64,000 nucleotides of DNA, from positions 1,488,001-1,552,000 of the forward strand of contig NZ_VFOL01000001.1 in the NCBI RefSeq assembly GCF_006716065.1, in the 5' to 3' direction. Within the stretch, counting starts at the first letter, position 1. The number at the start of each line of letters is the position of its first letter. The notes under the pieces were generated by a model. It did not search any database. It saw only the letters and a list, made by a program, of their open reading frames with translations, and had not been told where the DNA came from. The stretch is from Salinispora arenicola (lineage in GTDB: Bacteria > Actinomycetota > Actinomycetes > Mycobacteriales > Micromonosporaceae). The position numbers and the translations under genes were made by a program. Below, piece after piece: positions 17,212-24,824 of this stretch.

Positions 17212-18079
17212 GCTGGCGGCCCAGGAGCCCGTGGCGTGCGCGGCGAGCCGCCGCGTCCAAGGAGGTGCTGTCCGACAGGGCCGCGCCGTAGCGCGTGGCG
17301 AACTCCGCCACTGGCTGCTCCCACCGGTCCGCCGGGTTGTCCTCGGGAAGATCCCAGACCGGTACGAGGCGACCGTGTGCCCGGAACATCCCGGCGAATT
17401 TCGTCTCCTCCCCCAGGGGCAACGTGCCGGCCGCGCTGAGCCGGGCCAGCGCGTCCAGGGCGGCGTCCTCGTCCTCGGAGAGCACCCAGCGGACGTGCGC
17501 CTTCTCCGGGACCTGGCACCAGTATGCGGCGCGTGCCGCGGACAGCCGGACGGTTGGGTAGATCGCGGCGTTGGCCCGCTCCAGCGACGCCTGCACGCTC
17601 GGGTCGCCGGCCGCGCCCGGGTCGAGCCAGAACTCGAAGTCCTCGTGCACAGTGATCTCCAGTGGCCCGTCGACCAGCACGTCCGGCAGCCGGGGGCCCA
17701 GGCCGGGCAGCGGCGGCACGGTGACCTGGTGGCCGGGCTCGGTACGCAGCGCACAGAGCAACGCCTCGGCCAGATCCCGTGAGACGTCGCCGGACTGTTG
17801 GTGCCGCTGGAGGCCGATGAGGACCCGGCCGTCCGGCTTGCACACGGCCGCAGTCGCCATCGGCAGGACGGTGGCCAGCAGGACCTGCCGCTCGCCGAAC
17901 TCCTGCACCAGGTGGGGAGCGAGTCGCAGTGGCGCGGTGGCGGCCGGCACCAGCTCGCGCAGGGCGATCCACTCCGGCTCGTCGGTCAGGCCCTCGAAGG
18001 GACGGGGCACGAAAACGTCCCGAACCTTCTCCCGCTTCCTGGTGTCCGTGGCCCGCTGGCTCCTTCGACGCTTGCTCAC
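17198..18079 (-). CDS. DUF5926 family protein
   Basis: A 293-residue actinobacterial protein starting at GTG 18079 with a basic N-terminus ([11 protein letters not shown]). The core shows the family's fixed blocks: [74 protein letters not shown] and [11 protein letters not shown]. Related Streptomyces proteins that I recall carry an N-terminal SEC-C zinc motif; none is present here, where the N-terminus is a short basic stretch instead. Function unknown, cytoplasmic. The gene converges on arcA with a 14-bp overlap. Confidence 0.85.
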   Translation of the reverse strand: MSKRRRSQRATDTRKREKVRDVFVPRPFEGLTDEPEWIALRELVPAATAPLRLAPHLVQEFGERQVLLATVLPMATAAVCKPDGRVLIGLQRHQQSGDVSRDLAEALLCALRTEPGHQVTVPPLPGLGPRLPDVLVDGPLEITVHEDFEFWLDPGAAGDPSVQASLERANAAIYPTVRLSAARAAYWCQVPEKAHVRWVLSEDEDAALDALARLSAAGTLPLGEETKFAGMFRAHGRLVPVWDLPEDNPADRWEQPVAEFATRYGAALSDSTSLDAAARRARHGLLGRQLTLR

Positions 18080-18140
18080 GGTCGGACAGCCTAGAGGGCG
18101 GCGCGGGCCGGTGCGGGTCGGACCCACCCGAGCCCGTCGG

Positions 18141-18608
18141 TCAGGCGACCACCAGATCCGACCGGTCGTGGGCGTCGGTGCCCACCGGCCCGGCAGCCGG
18201 CTCGAACTCGGCCCAGACGTTCTGGCCGAGGCCGTCCCGGTCGATGCCCCAGCGGGTGGACAACCCGGCGACGATGCGCAGACCACGGCCGTCCGGGGCG
18301 TCGGGGTCGATCGCCCGCAGCCGCGGCTCGGTGAGCGCCCCGCCGTCGGTCACCTGTAACCGGACCCGCGGACCCGCCGGTGTGTTGTGGATCTCCCAGG
18401 CCACCCGGATCCCCCCACCGGGCAGCGGTTGGGCGTGCCGTACGGCGTTGCCCACCAGTTCCGCGAGGACCGCTACCAAATCCGCGAGCAGCCCGGCCGG
18501 GATGACGACGGCCAGCTCGTCGGCGAGCCAGTGCCGCGCCTGCCGCGCTCCCGTCCCGTGGTGGGGGACCACCACGCACCACGTTCGTTCGGGACCTTCC
18601 GTCGACAC
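18141..18608 (-). CDS. Stand-alone HATPase (anti-sigma/serine kinase-like) protein
   Basis: A 155-residue protein that is almost entirely a GHKL ATPase domain of the HATPase_c_2 class (RsbW/SpoIIAB-like). The N-box is LVGNAVRHAQ, the G1 region DGGAL and the G2 region GRGLRIVAGLSTRWG; the C-terminal WAEFEP is typical of the Streptomyces regulatory ATPases. The start is GTG 18608; earlier in-frame codons belong to a shadow of the kinase gene. It sits 29 bp downstream of a histidine kinase gene on the same strand, which suggests a shared signalling role. Whether it targets a sigma factor or an anti-anti-sigma factor is unknown. Confidence 0.82.
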   Translation of the reverse strand: MSTEGPERTWCVVVPHHGTGARQARHWLADELAVVIPAGLLADLVAVLAELVGNAVRHAQPLPGGGIRVAWEIHNTPAGPRVRLQVTDGGALTEPRLRAIDPDAPDGRGLRIVAGLSTRWGIDRDGLGQNVWAEFEPAAGPVGTDAHDRSDLVVA

Positions 18609-18637
18609 CGCCGCCCCTTCACACCCGCCGCTGTCGG

Positions 18638-20095
18638 TCACCCGTGGGGCAGCCGCACCTCTGCGACCGTACCGCCACCGGCCTTCGGCCGGAGGGATAC
18701 CCATCCATTTTGCTGTTCGACGATCCGGCGGACGAGAAAGAGGCCGAGCCCGGCCCCGGGGAAGCGGCGGCGGTCGCCGGAGTCGCCCTGCCAGAATCGG
18801 TCGAAAGCCCGCTCCACATGCTCCGGCCGGATGCCGATGCCCTGGTCGGCGACCCGGACGGAAACGGTTCGTCCGTCCGCGCCGGCGGTGACCGTGATCG
18901 CGGTGCCAGGAGGTGAGTACTTGCCGGCGTTTGTGCACAACTCGGTGAGCACCGTCGCCAGGCTGTTCCGGTGACCGAGCGCCCTGGGCAGGCTGACCGG
19001 CACGGTCAGGGTGATCCGGTGCCGCAGTTCGACGGGAAGGTTGGTCACCGCTGCCCGCAGGGCGTCACCCAGGTCGTACGGGGTCGGCGGTTCCCCACTT
19101 GGGCCCGCCTCGGCGGTGGAGGAGAGTAGTCGGTCGACGAGCCGGGCCAACTCGTTGGCGCGTTGCCCGATCTTCTGGGCGGCCATCCGCCGGTCGAGGT
19201 CGTTCAGTGAATCCCAGTGCGCGGTGAGGGTGTCCGCGTACCCTTTGATCACGGTCACCGGTGTGCGCAACTCGTGGCTGGTGACCGCGACGAAGAGATC
19301 ACGTTCGGTGGCGCTGCGCTGCTGGTCGGTGTTGTCGCGGAAGGTGACCAGGCGTAGTGTCCCCGGCCCCGGCAACTCTCCAGAGGTGATCCGCAGCCAA
19401 CGACCGTCCGGCAACCGGTGGTCGAGCACCTGCCCCGGAGGAGGCAGCGGGAACGGCAACGGCCGGCTGAGTGCGTCGGTGGCCGAACGACCGGTGACCT
19501 GGGCGGCGGCCGGGTTCCAGAGCCGGACGTGGGTGTCGCGGTCCACCACGGCCAGGCCGTCGGCCAGCGCGGCCACGACCGGCCCGTCGCCGTGCACCGG
19601 TAGGCCGTCCTGGTCGCCGTACATGTGCGCGATGCAGGAGGCGACGTAGGCGACGACGCGCTGGTGGTCCGGGCACGGCTGGTCATCGTCGGCGGGGAAG
19701 AGGGCGTGCAGGCTGCCCACGGTCAGTCCGCCGAGCTCGGCGCGGGACACCACCATCCGGGACGGACTCGGGCCGGAGAGTTCCGCGCCGAGCCCGCCGG
19801 TGAGGCAGTCCGTCTCGACTTGGTGGACTCGGGGGCCGGAGAGGAGGCAGACGGTGTCCGGATTGTCGGCTGGCAGGGGGTGGCCGACAGTCCATTCGGC
19901 GGTGCCGGTGGCGGCGATCACCCGCCCGCCGGTAGGCGCGAACTCGACGAACGCCATTCCGGATGCGCCCAGCGCCTGCTGGGTCACCCGGAGCAGCTGA
20001 ATGAGCGCCGGTACGCCGGCGTCACCGGAGTTGATCATCTCGAGGACTGCGGTGAGGCCAGTGATCAGAGCGGGGAAGTCCATGCGCCTCGGCAT
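18638..20095 (-). CDS. GAF/PAS sensor histidine kinase
   Basis: A 485-residue cytoplasmic histidine kinase with no transmembrane segment. An N-terminal GAF-like domain (about 10-160), a PAS domain (about 170-260, with LAVVDRDTHVRLWNPAAAQVTG), a HisKA dimerisation segment with VTSHELRTP (H274) and a C-terminal ATPase domain with N-box ELCTNAGKYSPP, GIGIRPEH and GAGLGLFLV. No response regulator lies next to it; instead the following gene encodes a stand-alone HATPase protein. The start may be ATG 20095 or the ATG four codons in. A soluble sensor of this type may read a cytoplasmic or small diffusible signal. Confidence 0.9.
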   Translation of the reverse strand: MPRRMDFPALITGLTAVLEMINSGDAGVPALIQLLRVTQQALGASGMAFVEFAPTGGRVIAATGTAEWTVGHPLPADNPDTVCLLSGPRVHQVETDCLTGGLGAELSGPSPSRMVVSRAELGGLTVGSLHALFPADDDQPCPDHQRVVAYVASCIAHMYGDQDGLPVHGDGPVVAALADGLAVVDRDTHVRLWNPAAAQVTGRSATDALSRPLPFPLPPPGQVLDHRLPDGRWLRITSGELPGPGTLRLVTFRDNTDQQRSATERDLFVAVTSHELRTPVTVIKGYADTLTAHWDSLNDLDRRMAAQKIGQRANELARLVDRLLSSTAEAGPSGEPPTPYDLGDALRAAVTNLPVELRHRITLTVPVSLPRALGHRNSLATVLTELCTNAGKYSPPGTAITVTAGADGRTVSVRVADQGIGIRPEHVERAFDRFWQGDSGDRRRFPGAGLGLFLVRRIVEQQNGWVSLRPKAGGGTVAEVRLPHG

Positions 20096-20146
20096 GCCCC
20101 GAGTGTGCCCGGCCGACCGGATCCGGGACAGGTCCCCTGGTCTCGT

Positions 20147-20938
20147 TCAGCCGTGAACCCGGGTGAGCGTCTGGGCCGGCCGGTCGGTGATGACGCCGTC
20201 CACCCCGGCGGCCAGCACCAGCTCCAGGTCGGCTGGGTCGTTGACGGTCCAGACATACACCTGGTTGCCGGCCGCCCGAAGCGCGGGGATCAGGTCCGGG
20301 CGGGCGCGGACCAGCGCGAGGCCCGGGCCGGCGATCCGGGTGCCGAACGGCAGCCGGTTCAGCCGGAACCCGCGCGGCAGCATCTCCAACAGCAGCACGG
20401 TGGGCAGCGCGGGTGCCAGTTCACGGAGTCGGCGGACCGCCAGCAGCGAGAACGACATGATGGTGACCTGGAGCGGGTGTTCGGGCCTCGGCACGGTCAG
20501 CCCGTGCCGGTCGAGCAGCGCGACCAGGCGTCGCTCGACGTCCCGGCCGTACCGGGACGGGTGTTTGGTCTCGATCAGCAGCCGGACCGGCCGGCCGGCG
20601 GCGCGTACCGTTTCCAGCAGCCGGTCCAGGGTGAGCAGCCGGGTGTGCGACTCGTCCAGCACCCCGGCACCGCCGGTGGACGTGTGATTCGGGTGCCAGG
20701 ACCCGAAGTCGAGCAACTCCAGTTCGGCGAGCGTCCGTGCGCTGACCAGGCCGCGACCGTTGCTGGTGCGGTCCAGTCGACCGTCGTGGACACAGACGAG
20801 ATGGCCGTCGCGGCTCAACCGAACATCGCACTCCATCCCGTCGGCGCCCTCGTCGAGGGCCCGTAGGTACGCGGCCAGGGTGTGCTCCGGGAGGTCGTAC
20901 GACGAGCCGCGGTGCGCGAAGACCAGAGGGTGGCCCAT
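20147..20938 (-). CDS. Glycerophosphodiester phosphodiesterase family protein
   Basis: A 263-residue TIM-barrel GDPD enzyme that hydrolyses glycerophosphodiesters to glycerol-3-phosphate and an alcohol. The catalytic HR is at 9-10 (FAHRGSS), followed by PEHTLAAY, MECDVRLSRDGHLVCVHD with the metal-binding acids and second histidine, and LLIETKHPS. The C-terminal VYVWTVNDPADLELVLAAGVDGVITDRP is typical. There is no signal peptide, so it probably acts in the cytoplasm. It follows the rhodanese gene by 9 bp and probably shares its transcript. Confidence 0.92.
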   Translation of the reverse strand: MGHPLVFAHRGSSYDLPEHTLAAYLRALDEGADGMECDVRLSRDGHLVCVHDGRLDRTSNGRGLVSARTLAELELLDFGSWHPNHTSTGGAGVLDESHTRLLTLDRLLETVRAAGRPVRLLIETKHPSRYGRDVERRLVALLDRHGLTVPRPEHPLQVTIMSFSLLAVRRLRELAPALPTVLLLEMLPRGFRLNRLPFGTRIAGPGLALVRARPDLIPALRAAGNQVYVWTVNDPADLELVLAAGVDGVITDRPAQTLTRVHG

Positions 20939-20947
20939 GGCGTTCGG

Positions 20948-21283
20948 CTACAGAACCCGGCCCGGTTGCCCGTCCCCGTCGACCATGGGACGTCCGGCAG
21001 CGGCCCACTCGCCCATCCCGCCTTCGACGTTGTGAACCGTTTCCCAGCCGTTGCGGAGGAGGTAGGTGACGACCTGGGCGGAGCGCCCGCCGGATCGGCA
21101 GATGACGGCCACCTCACGGTCGCCGGGAACCTCGGCCAGCCGGGTGGGCAGTTCCATCATCGGCAGGTGGTGTGCGCCAGGCGCATGACCGGCGAGCCAC
21201 TCGTCGTCCTCGCGGACGTCGAGCAGGTACACGTCGTCGGCGATCTCGGGCACGGTCACGGTGGGTACGCGGGGTCCGAACAC
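20948..21283 (-). CDS. Rhodanese-like single-domain protein
   Basis: A 111-residue sulfurtransferase-type domain. LLDVREDDEWLAGHAPGA (20-37) is the entry motif and ICRSGGRS with Cys62 the active-site loop; GWETVHNVEGGMGEW closes the fold. The active cysteine predicts persulfide chemistry, but the physiological donor and acceptor are unknown. It is the upstream gene of a pair with the GDPD gene, with 9 bp between stop and start. Confidence 0.9.
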   Translation of the reverse strand: MFGPRVPTVTVPEIADDVYLLDVREDDEWLAGHAPGAHHLPMMELPTRLAEVPGDREVAVICRSGGRSAQVVTYLLRNGWETVHNVEGGMGEWAAAGRPMVDGDGQPGRVL

Positions 21284-21331
21284 GGCTTCCAGCTTAGGGC
21301 CGTGCCGCCACGGCGGGTTGTCGCCGGTTGG

Positions 21332-22270
21332 TTAGAGCTGGGTGACCCACCGGGGGTTGGCCCGGGCCCATTGCGGCACTCTTCGGTCCCGAACCGCCGC
21401 GAGGAGCTCGGAACCGCCGTCTTCCAGTACGACGTACGAGACCTGGCCGATGGTTTGCGAGTGCGACGGCATCTGGATTCCGCGTAGGGCGTCCGTCGGC
21501 AGGTCCCGGAACGCCATCACCAGGTCCGCCAGGGGTACTCCGTTGGTGTCCACGGTCAGTGAGCTGCCGACCGCACGGATCACCTGGTCCAGGCGGATCG
21601 GGTTGCTCCGCAGCGAGGTCTCGGAGGTGCGTTGCAGTACTGCTCGGAGCAGTTGCTGCTGGTGGGTCTGTCGGTCGTAGTCGCCGTTGGGCAGGTTGTG
21701 ACGCTGGCGAACGAAGTCCAGCGCGGTGGGACCGTCCATCTCCTGGCATCCGGGGGCGAAGACCCGGTCGGTGTGGATCGAACGGAACTCGGTGTCGACG
21801 CATATTCGGACGCCGCCGAGGAGGTCGATGACCTCGCGGAAGCCGGAGAAGTCGATGACAGCGGCACCGTCGAAGCGGAATCCGGCCAGGTGGGCCAGGG
21901 TGGCGGAGAGTAGCCGGGCACCCGGCTGCCCCCCACCACCGTGTGTGAATGCGGAGTTGATCTTGTCCTGGCCACCGCCGTACCCGGGGGCGGCGGGAAT
22001 AGTGACGAGCAGGTCCCGGGGTACGGACATCAGGAACGCCTCGCGTCCGCCGGTCGGCACGTGTACGACGAGGATGGCGTCCGAGCGTCGGTCGGTGGTC
22101 CCGCTGCTCCGCCAGCGGTCAGTGCCGATGAGCAGGTAGTTCAATGGCCCGTCCAGGTCTGTCTGGTCCTGTCGCGCGCTGGGGTCGAGCAGTTGCTCCT
22201 GGGCCACTGCCTGTTCGTACCGCCCGGTGAGCTCGCGGAGGCCGACCACGGCGACGCCGGCCAGCAGCAC
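21332..22270 (-). CDS. LytR-CpsA-Psr (LCP) family protein, start uncertain
   Basis: LCP enzymes attach teichoic-acid or polysaccharide polymers to peptidoglycan. The 312 residues from GTG 22270 contain the whole LCP domain: NYLLIGTDRW, DAILVVHVP, FLMSVPRDLLV, KINSAF, VIDFSGFREVIDLLGGV and ALDFVRQRHNLPNGDYDRQTHQ. The GTG start would cut the transmembrane anchor in half. The frame stays open upstream to a TGA at 22382-22384 and encodes a basic segment plus the rest of the anchor, but holds no ATG, GTG or TTG; an ACG at 22369-22367 sits 4 bp after GGGGAGG. Either an unusual start or a mutated ATG is likely. A second LCP gene follows upstream. Confidence 0.85.
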   Translation of the reverse strand: MLLAGVAVVGLRELTGRYEQAVAQEQLLDPSARQDQTDLDGPLNYLLIGTDRWRSSGTTDRRSDAILVVHVPTGGREAFLMSVPRDLLVTIPAAPGYGGGQDKINSAFTHGGGGQPGARLLSATLAHLAGFRFDGAAVIDFSGFREVIDLLGGVRICVDTEFRSIHTDRVFAPGCQEMDGPTALDFVRQRHNLPNGDYDRQTHQQQLLRAVLQRTSETSLRSNPIRLDQVIRAVGSSLTVDTNGVPLADLVMAFRDLPTDALRGIQMPSHSQTIGQVSYVVLEDGGSELLAAVRDRRVPQWARANPRWVTQL

Positions 22271-22488
22271 CAGGGCGAGGCCGAGGCCGAGCAGGAGGCG
22301 GGCCCGGCGGGGCTGTTCGCGCCAGACACCCGTGTCGGCCCGCTCTCGTCCGTCCTTCGACCTGGACGTCGTTCCTCCCCGTCACCGTACGTGAGTGATC
22401 CTCAGGTCAGGCTACGGTTCGGTGTGCCGCCGGTGGGCCTGTTCGCCGGATCCCGGCCCGGTCCCATCCGACTGGGAGGTGACCCGGG

Positions 22489-23694
22489 TCAGTTGTCGTC
22501 GCTGCTCTTGTTCGCCTCGACCCAGGTGGCCATGGTGTCCCGGGAAATGGCCTGGTACATGGCGAGCGCCCGTTCTCGGTCGGAGACCACGACCGATTCG
22601 CCGTTGATGGTCTGGCTGCCGTTGTGCGGGCTGGTCACGAAAGTCAGGTTCTCCCCGCGCAGATTGCGAAACTCGCGGGCCATGTCGATCAGGGAGAATC
22701 CCTCGTCAACGGTGACGGCGGCGGTCACGGCCTTGAGGAAGTCGTTCAGTTTGATCGGGTTGGTAAGCGTTCCGGTGCTGGCCGCCTTGTTCATCAGCGC
22801 GCGGAGGAACTCCTGCTGGTGCCGCATCCGGTCGAAGTCCCCCCGGGGGAACTGCTTGCGCTGCCGGATCCAGTCCAGCGCCTCGGCGCCGTCCATGTGG
22901 TTGATGCCCTCGGTGAACGTCCGGTAGGGCTTGTGGATCGAGGTGATCGTCTTTTCGACCGTGAGGTCGACGCCACCGAGCGCGTCTGTGACCTCCTGAA
23001 ACCCGCCGAAGTCGATCGCCATGACGTGGTCGAGCCGGACGTCGGTGAAGCATTCCACGGTGCGGACCGCCAGCGGCAGTCCACCGAATGCGAAAGCGGC
23101 GTTGATCTTCTTCCGTTGCCCCGAGCCGCAGTCGGCGCTCGCGCTTTCCGGAATCGGCACGTACAGGTCACGGGGAATCGACACCAGATATGCCTTCTGG
23201 TGGTCGCTGGGGATGTGCATCACGATGATCGTGTCCGCGCGCCACTTGCCGCGTTCGTCCATCGGGGCGTCCGGATCCCGCGAGTCCGTGCCGACGAGGA
23301 GGATGTTCAGCGCGCCGTCGACCGCCTTGACGGGCCGGTCCTCGGCCAGTTCCGGGAACGGATTGGTCCGAGCGAGATCATTGTCGAGGCCACGGGCGTA
23401 GACCCAGGCACCGGCACCCGCGATCAGCGCGAACACCAGCACGGCGACCCCGGCCACCAAGGCGATCCGGCCCCAGCGGGGACGCGGGCCACGCCGCTCC
23501 GGTCGGCCGGGACCGGGACGGCCTGGGCCACCCGGACCGCCTGGGCCACCCCCGGCCGGTCCCGTGGGCGAGGGGTACCAGCCTGGCTCGGCAGGGCGGG
23601 CGCGTCCGGTGGAGCCGGAGCTGGACACTCGCGCCCGCCCGGTGCTGTGCGGCAGGTGCGGTGGCGGGGAACCGGCAGGGGTGGTCGCTGACAT
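22489..23694 (-). CDS. LytR-CpsA-Psr (LCP) family protein
   Basis: A 401-residue wall-polymer ligase: Pro/Gly-rich cytoplasmic N-terminus of about 75 residues, one transmembrane anchor (about 78-100), then the extracellular LCP domain with ILLVGTDSRD, DTIIVMHIP, YLVSIPRDLYVPIP, KINAAFAFGG, VMAIDFGGFQEVTDALGGV and EALDWIRQRKQFPRGDFDRMRHQ. The arginines and aspartates that bind the pyrophosphate lipid in the family are kept. I chose ATG 23694; an in-frame ATG at 23727 would add 11 basic residues. It pairs with the neighbouring LCP gene on the same strand and lies downstream of a UXS-like nucleotide-sugar enzyme. Confidence 0.92.
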   Translation of the reverse strand: MSATTPAGSPPPHLPHSTGRARVSSSGSTGRARPAEPGWYPSPTGPAGGGPGGPGGPGRPGPGRPERRGPRPRWGRIALVAGVAVLVFALIAGAGAWVYARGLDNDLARTNPFPELAEDRPVKAVDGALNILLVGTDSRDPDAPMDERGKWRADTIIVMHIPSDHQKAYLVSIPRDLYVPIPESASADCGSGQRKKINAAFAFGGLPLAVRTVECFTDVRLDHVMAIDFGGFQEVTDALGGVDLTVEKTITSIHKPYRTFTEGINHMDGAEALDWIRQRKQFPRGDFDRMRHQQEFLRALMNKAASTGTLTNPIKLNDFLKAVTAAVTVDEGFSLIDMAREFRNLRGENLTFVTSPHNGSQTINGESVVVSDRERALAMYQAISRDTMATWVEANKSSDDN

Positions 23695-23762
23695 GAAACT
23701 CAGCGTACGTCGGGTGCGGCCGGCCATGTTGTGGCCGACCACGCCGCGGGCCGTCGTGGGCG

Positions 23763-24740
23763 CTACCCGAGCCGCTCGCGGAAGTACGCGATGGTGCGGT
23801 GCAGGCCCTCCTCGGGCGTGATCTCGGGCTCGAAGTCGAGGAGCTCCCGGGCGCGGGTGAGATCCGGCCGGCGCATTTTCGGATCGTCCGCCGCACGGGT
23901 GACGTAGGTGACCTCGGATGGACTTCCGCACAGCGAGACGATCGACTCGGCCAGTCGTCGCATGCTCATCTCATGCTCGGTCCCGCAGTTGACCGGCCCG
24001 GTCTCGGTCGAGTCCAGCAGTAGCAGGATGCCACGCACCAGGTCGTCGACGTAGCAGATGGACCGTGTCTGGTCGCCGGTGCCGTGCACGGTGATCGGCT
24101 CGCCGCGCAGAGCCTGGGCGATGAACGTCGGGATCGCCCGGCCATCGTCCGGCCTCATCCGCGGACCGTAGGTGTTGAAGATCCGGACAATAGCGACGTC
24201 GGCCCCCCGGCTCCGGTGGTACGCCATCGTGGCTGCCTCGGCGAACCGCTTCGACTCGTCGTAGACGCTCCGGACGCCGATTGGGTTGACATTGCCCCAG
24301 TACGTCTCCCGCTGGGGGTGTTCCAACGGATCCCCGTACGCCTCGGAGGTGGAGGCCAGCAGGAAACGGGCACCGTCGGCGACCGCCCGGTCCAACAGGT
24401 GCAGGGTGGCGACCGAACCGACCCGGAGGATCTCCACCGGCAGCTTCTCGAAGTCGGTTGGGCTGGCCGGCGATGCCATGTGCAGGATGGCGTCGAACCG
24501 CTCGGCGAAGGCGGGATGATGCCCGGGAAGCCCGTCGGAGATGTCCGCCTCGACGAGCGTGAAGGTCGACGTGTCCGCCAGGTGGGCCACGTTCTCCTTG
24601 GAACCGGTCACGAAGTTGTCCACCGCCACGACCGTGCAGCCACGGGCGAGTAGGGCCTCAACCAGATGCGAGGGTACGAAGCCCGCCCCACCGGTGACGA
24701 GGATGCGGTGACCGGGGCCGAAGCGTCGCACAACCTTCAT
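23763..24740 (-). CDS. NAD-dependent epimerase/dehydratase, UDP-glucuronate decarboxylase type
   Basis: A 325-residue extended SDR acting on a nucleotide sugar. The NAD-binding loop reads GGAGFVPSH (about 17-25), where most relatives have GAGFxGSH, so a proline replaces the third glycine region. The catalytic tyrosine and lysine are in VYDESKRFAE, and RIFNTYGPRMRPDDGRAIP and QTRSICYVDDLVRG match UDP-xylose synthase-like enzymes. It may supply a pentose or related sugar for a wall polymer, in line with the two LCP genes downstream on the same strand. Exact product not provable here. Confidence 0.87.
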   Translation of the reverse strand: MKVVRRFGPGHRILVTGGAGFVPSHLVEALLARGCTVVAVDNFVTGSKENVAHLADTSTFTLVEADISDGLPGHHPAFAERFDAILHMASPASPTDFEKLPVEILRVGSVATLHLLDRAVADGARFLLASTSEAYGDPLEHPQRETYWGNVNPIGVRSVYDESKRFAEAATMAYHRSRGADVAIVRIFNTYGPRMRPDDGRAIPTFIAQALRGEPITVHGTGDQTRSICYVDDLVRGILLLLDSTETGPVNCGTEHEMSMRRLAESIVSLCGSPSEVTYVTRAADDPKMRRPDLTRARELLDFEPEITPEEGLHRTIAYFRERLG

Positions 24741-24783
24741 ACCGGTCAGCCTACCGAGCGGCCGAATCGCGTCCAGCGAGGAA

Positions 24784-24819
24784 GGGGTGGGCCGGGGCGT
24801 CGCCGCATCGGCCCACCCC
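24784..24819 (-). terminator. Terminator hairpin of the symporter operon
   Basis: A perfect 10-bp stem (GGGGTGGGCC/GGCCCACCCC) with a 16-base loop, starting 5 bp after the stop codon of the symporter gene. Position and stem strength make it a likely terminator; no T-run follows. Confidence 0.6.
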
Positions 24820-24824
24820 GGTGG

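Noticed and set aside
15778..17754. Open frame of about 658 codons on the minus strand opposite arginine deiminase
   Set aside because: It is a GC-driven shadow: the plus-strand frame carries the full ADI motif set, and the minus frame has low-complexity Arg/Pro/His-rich content without any motif.
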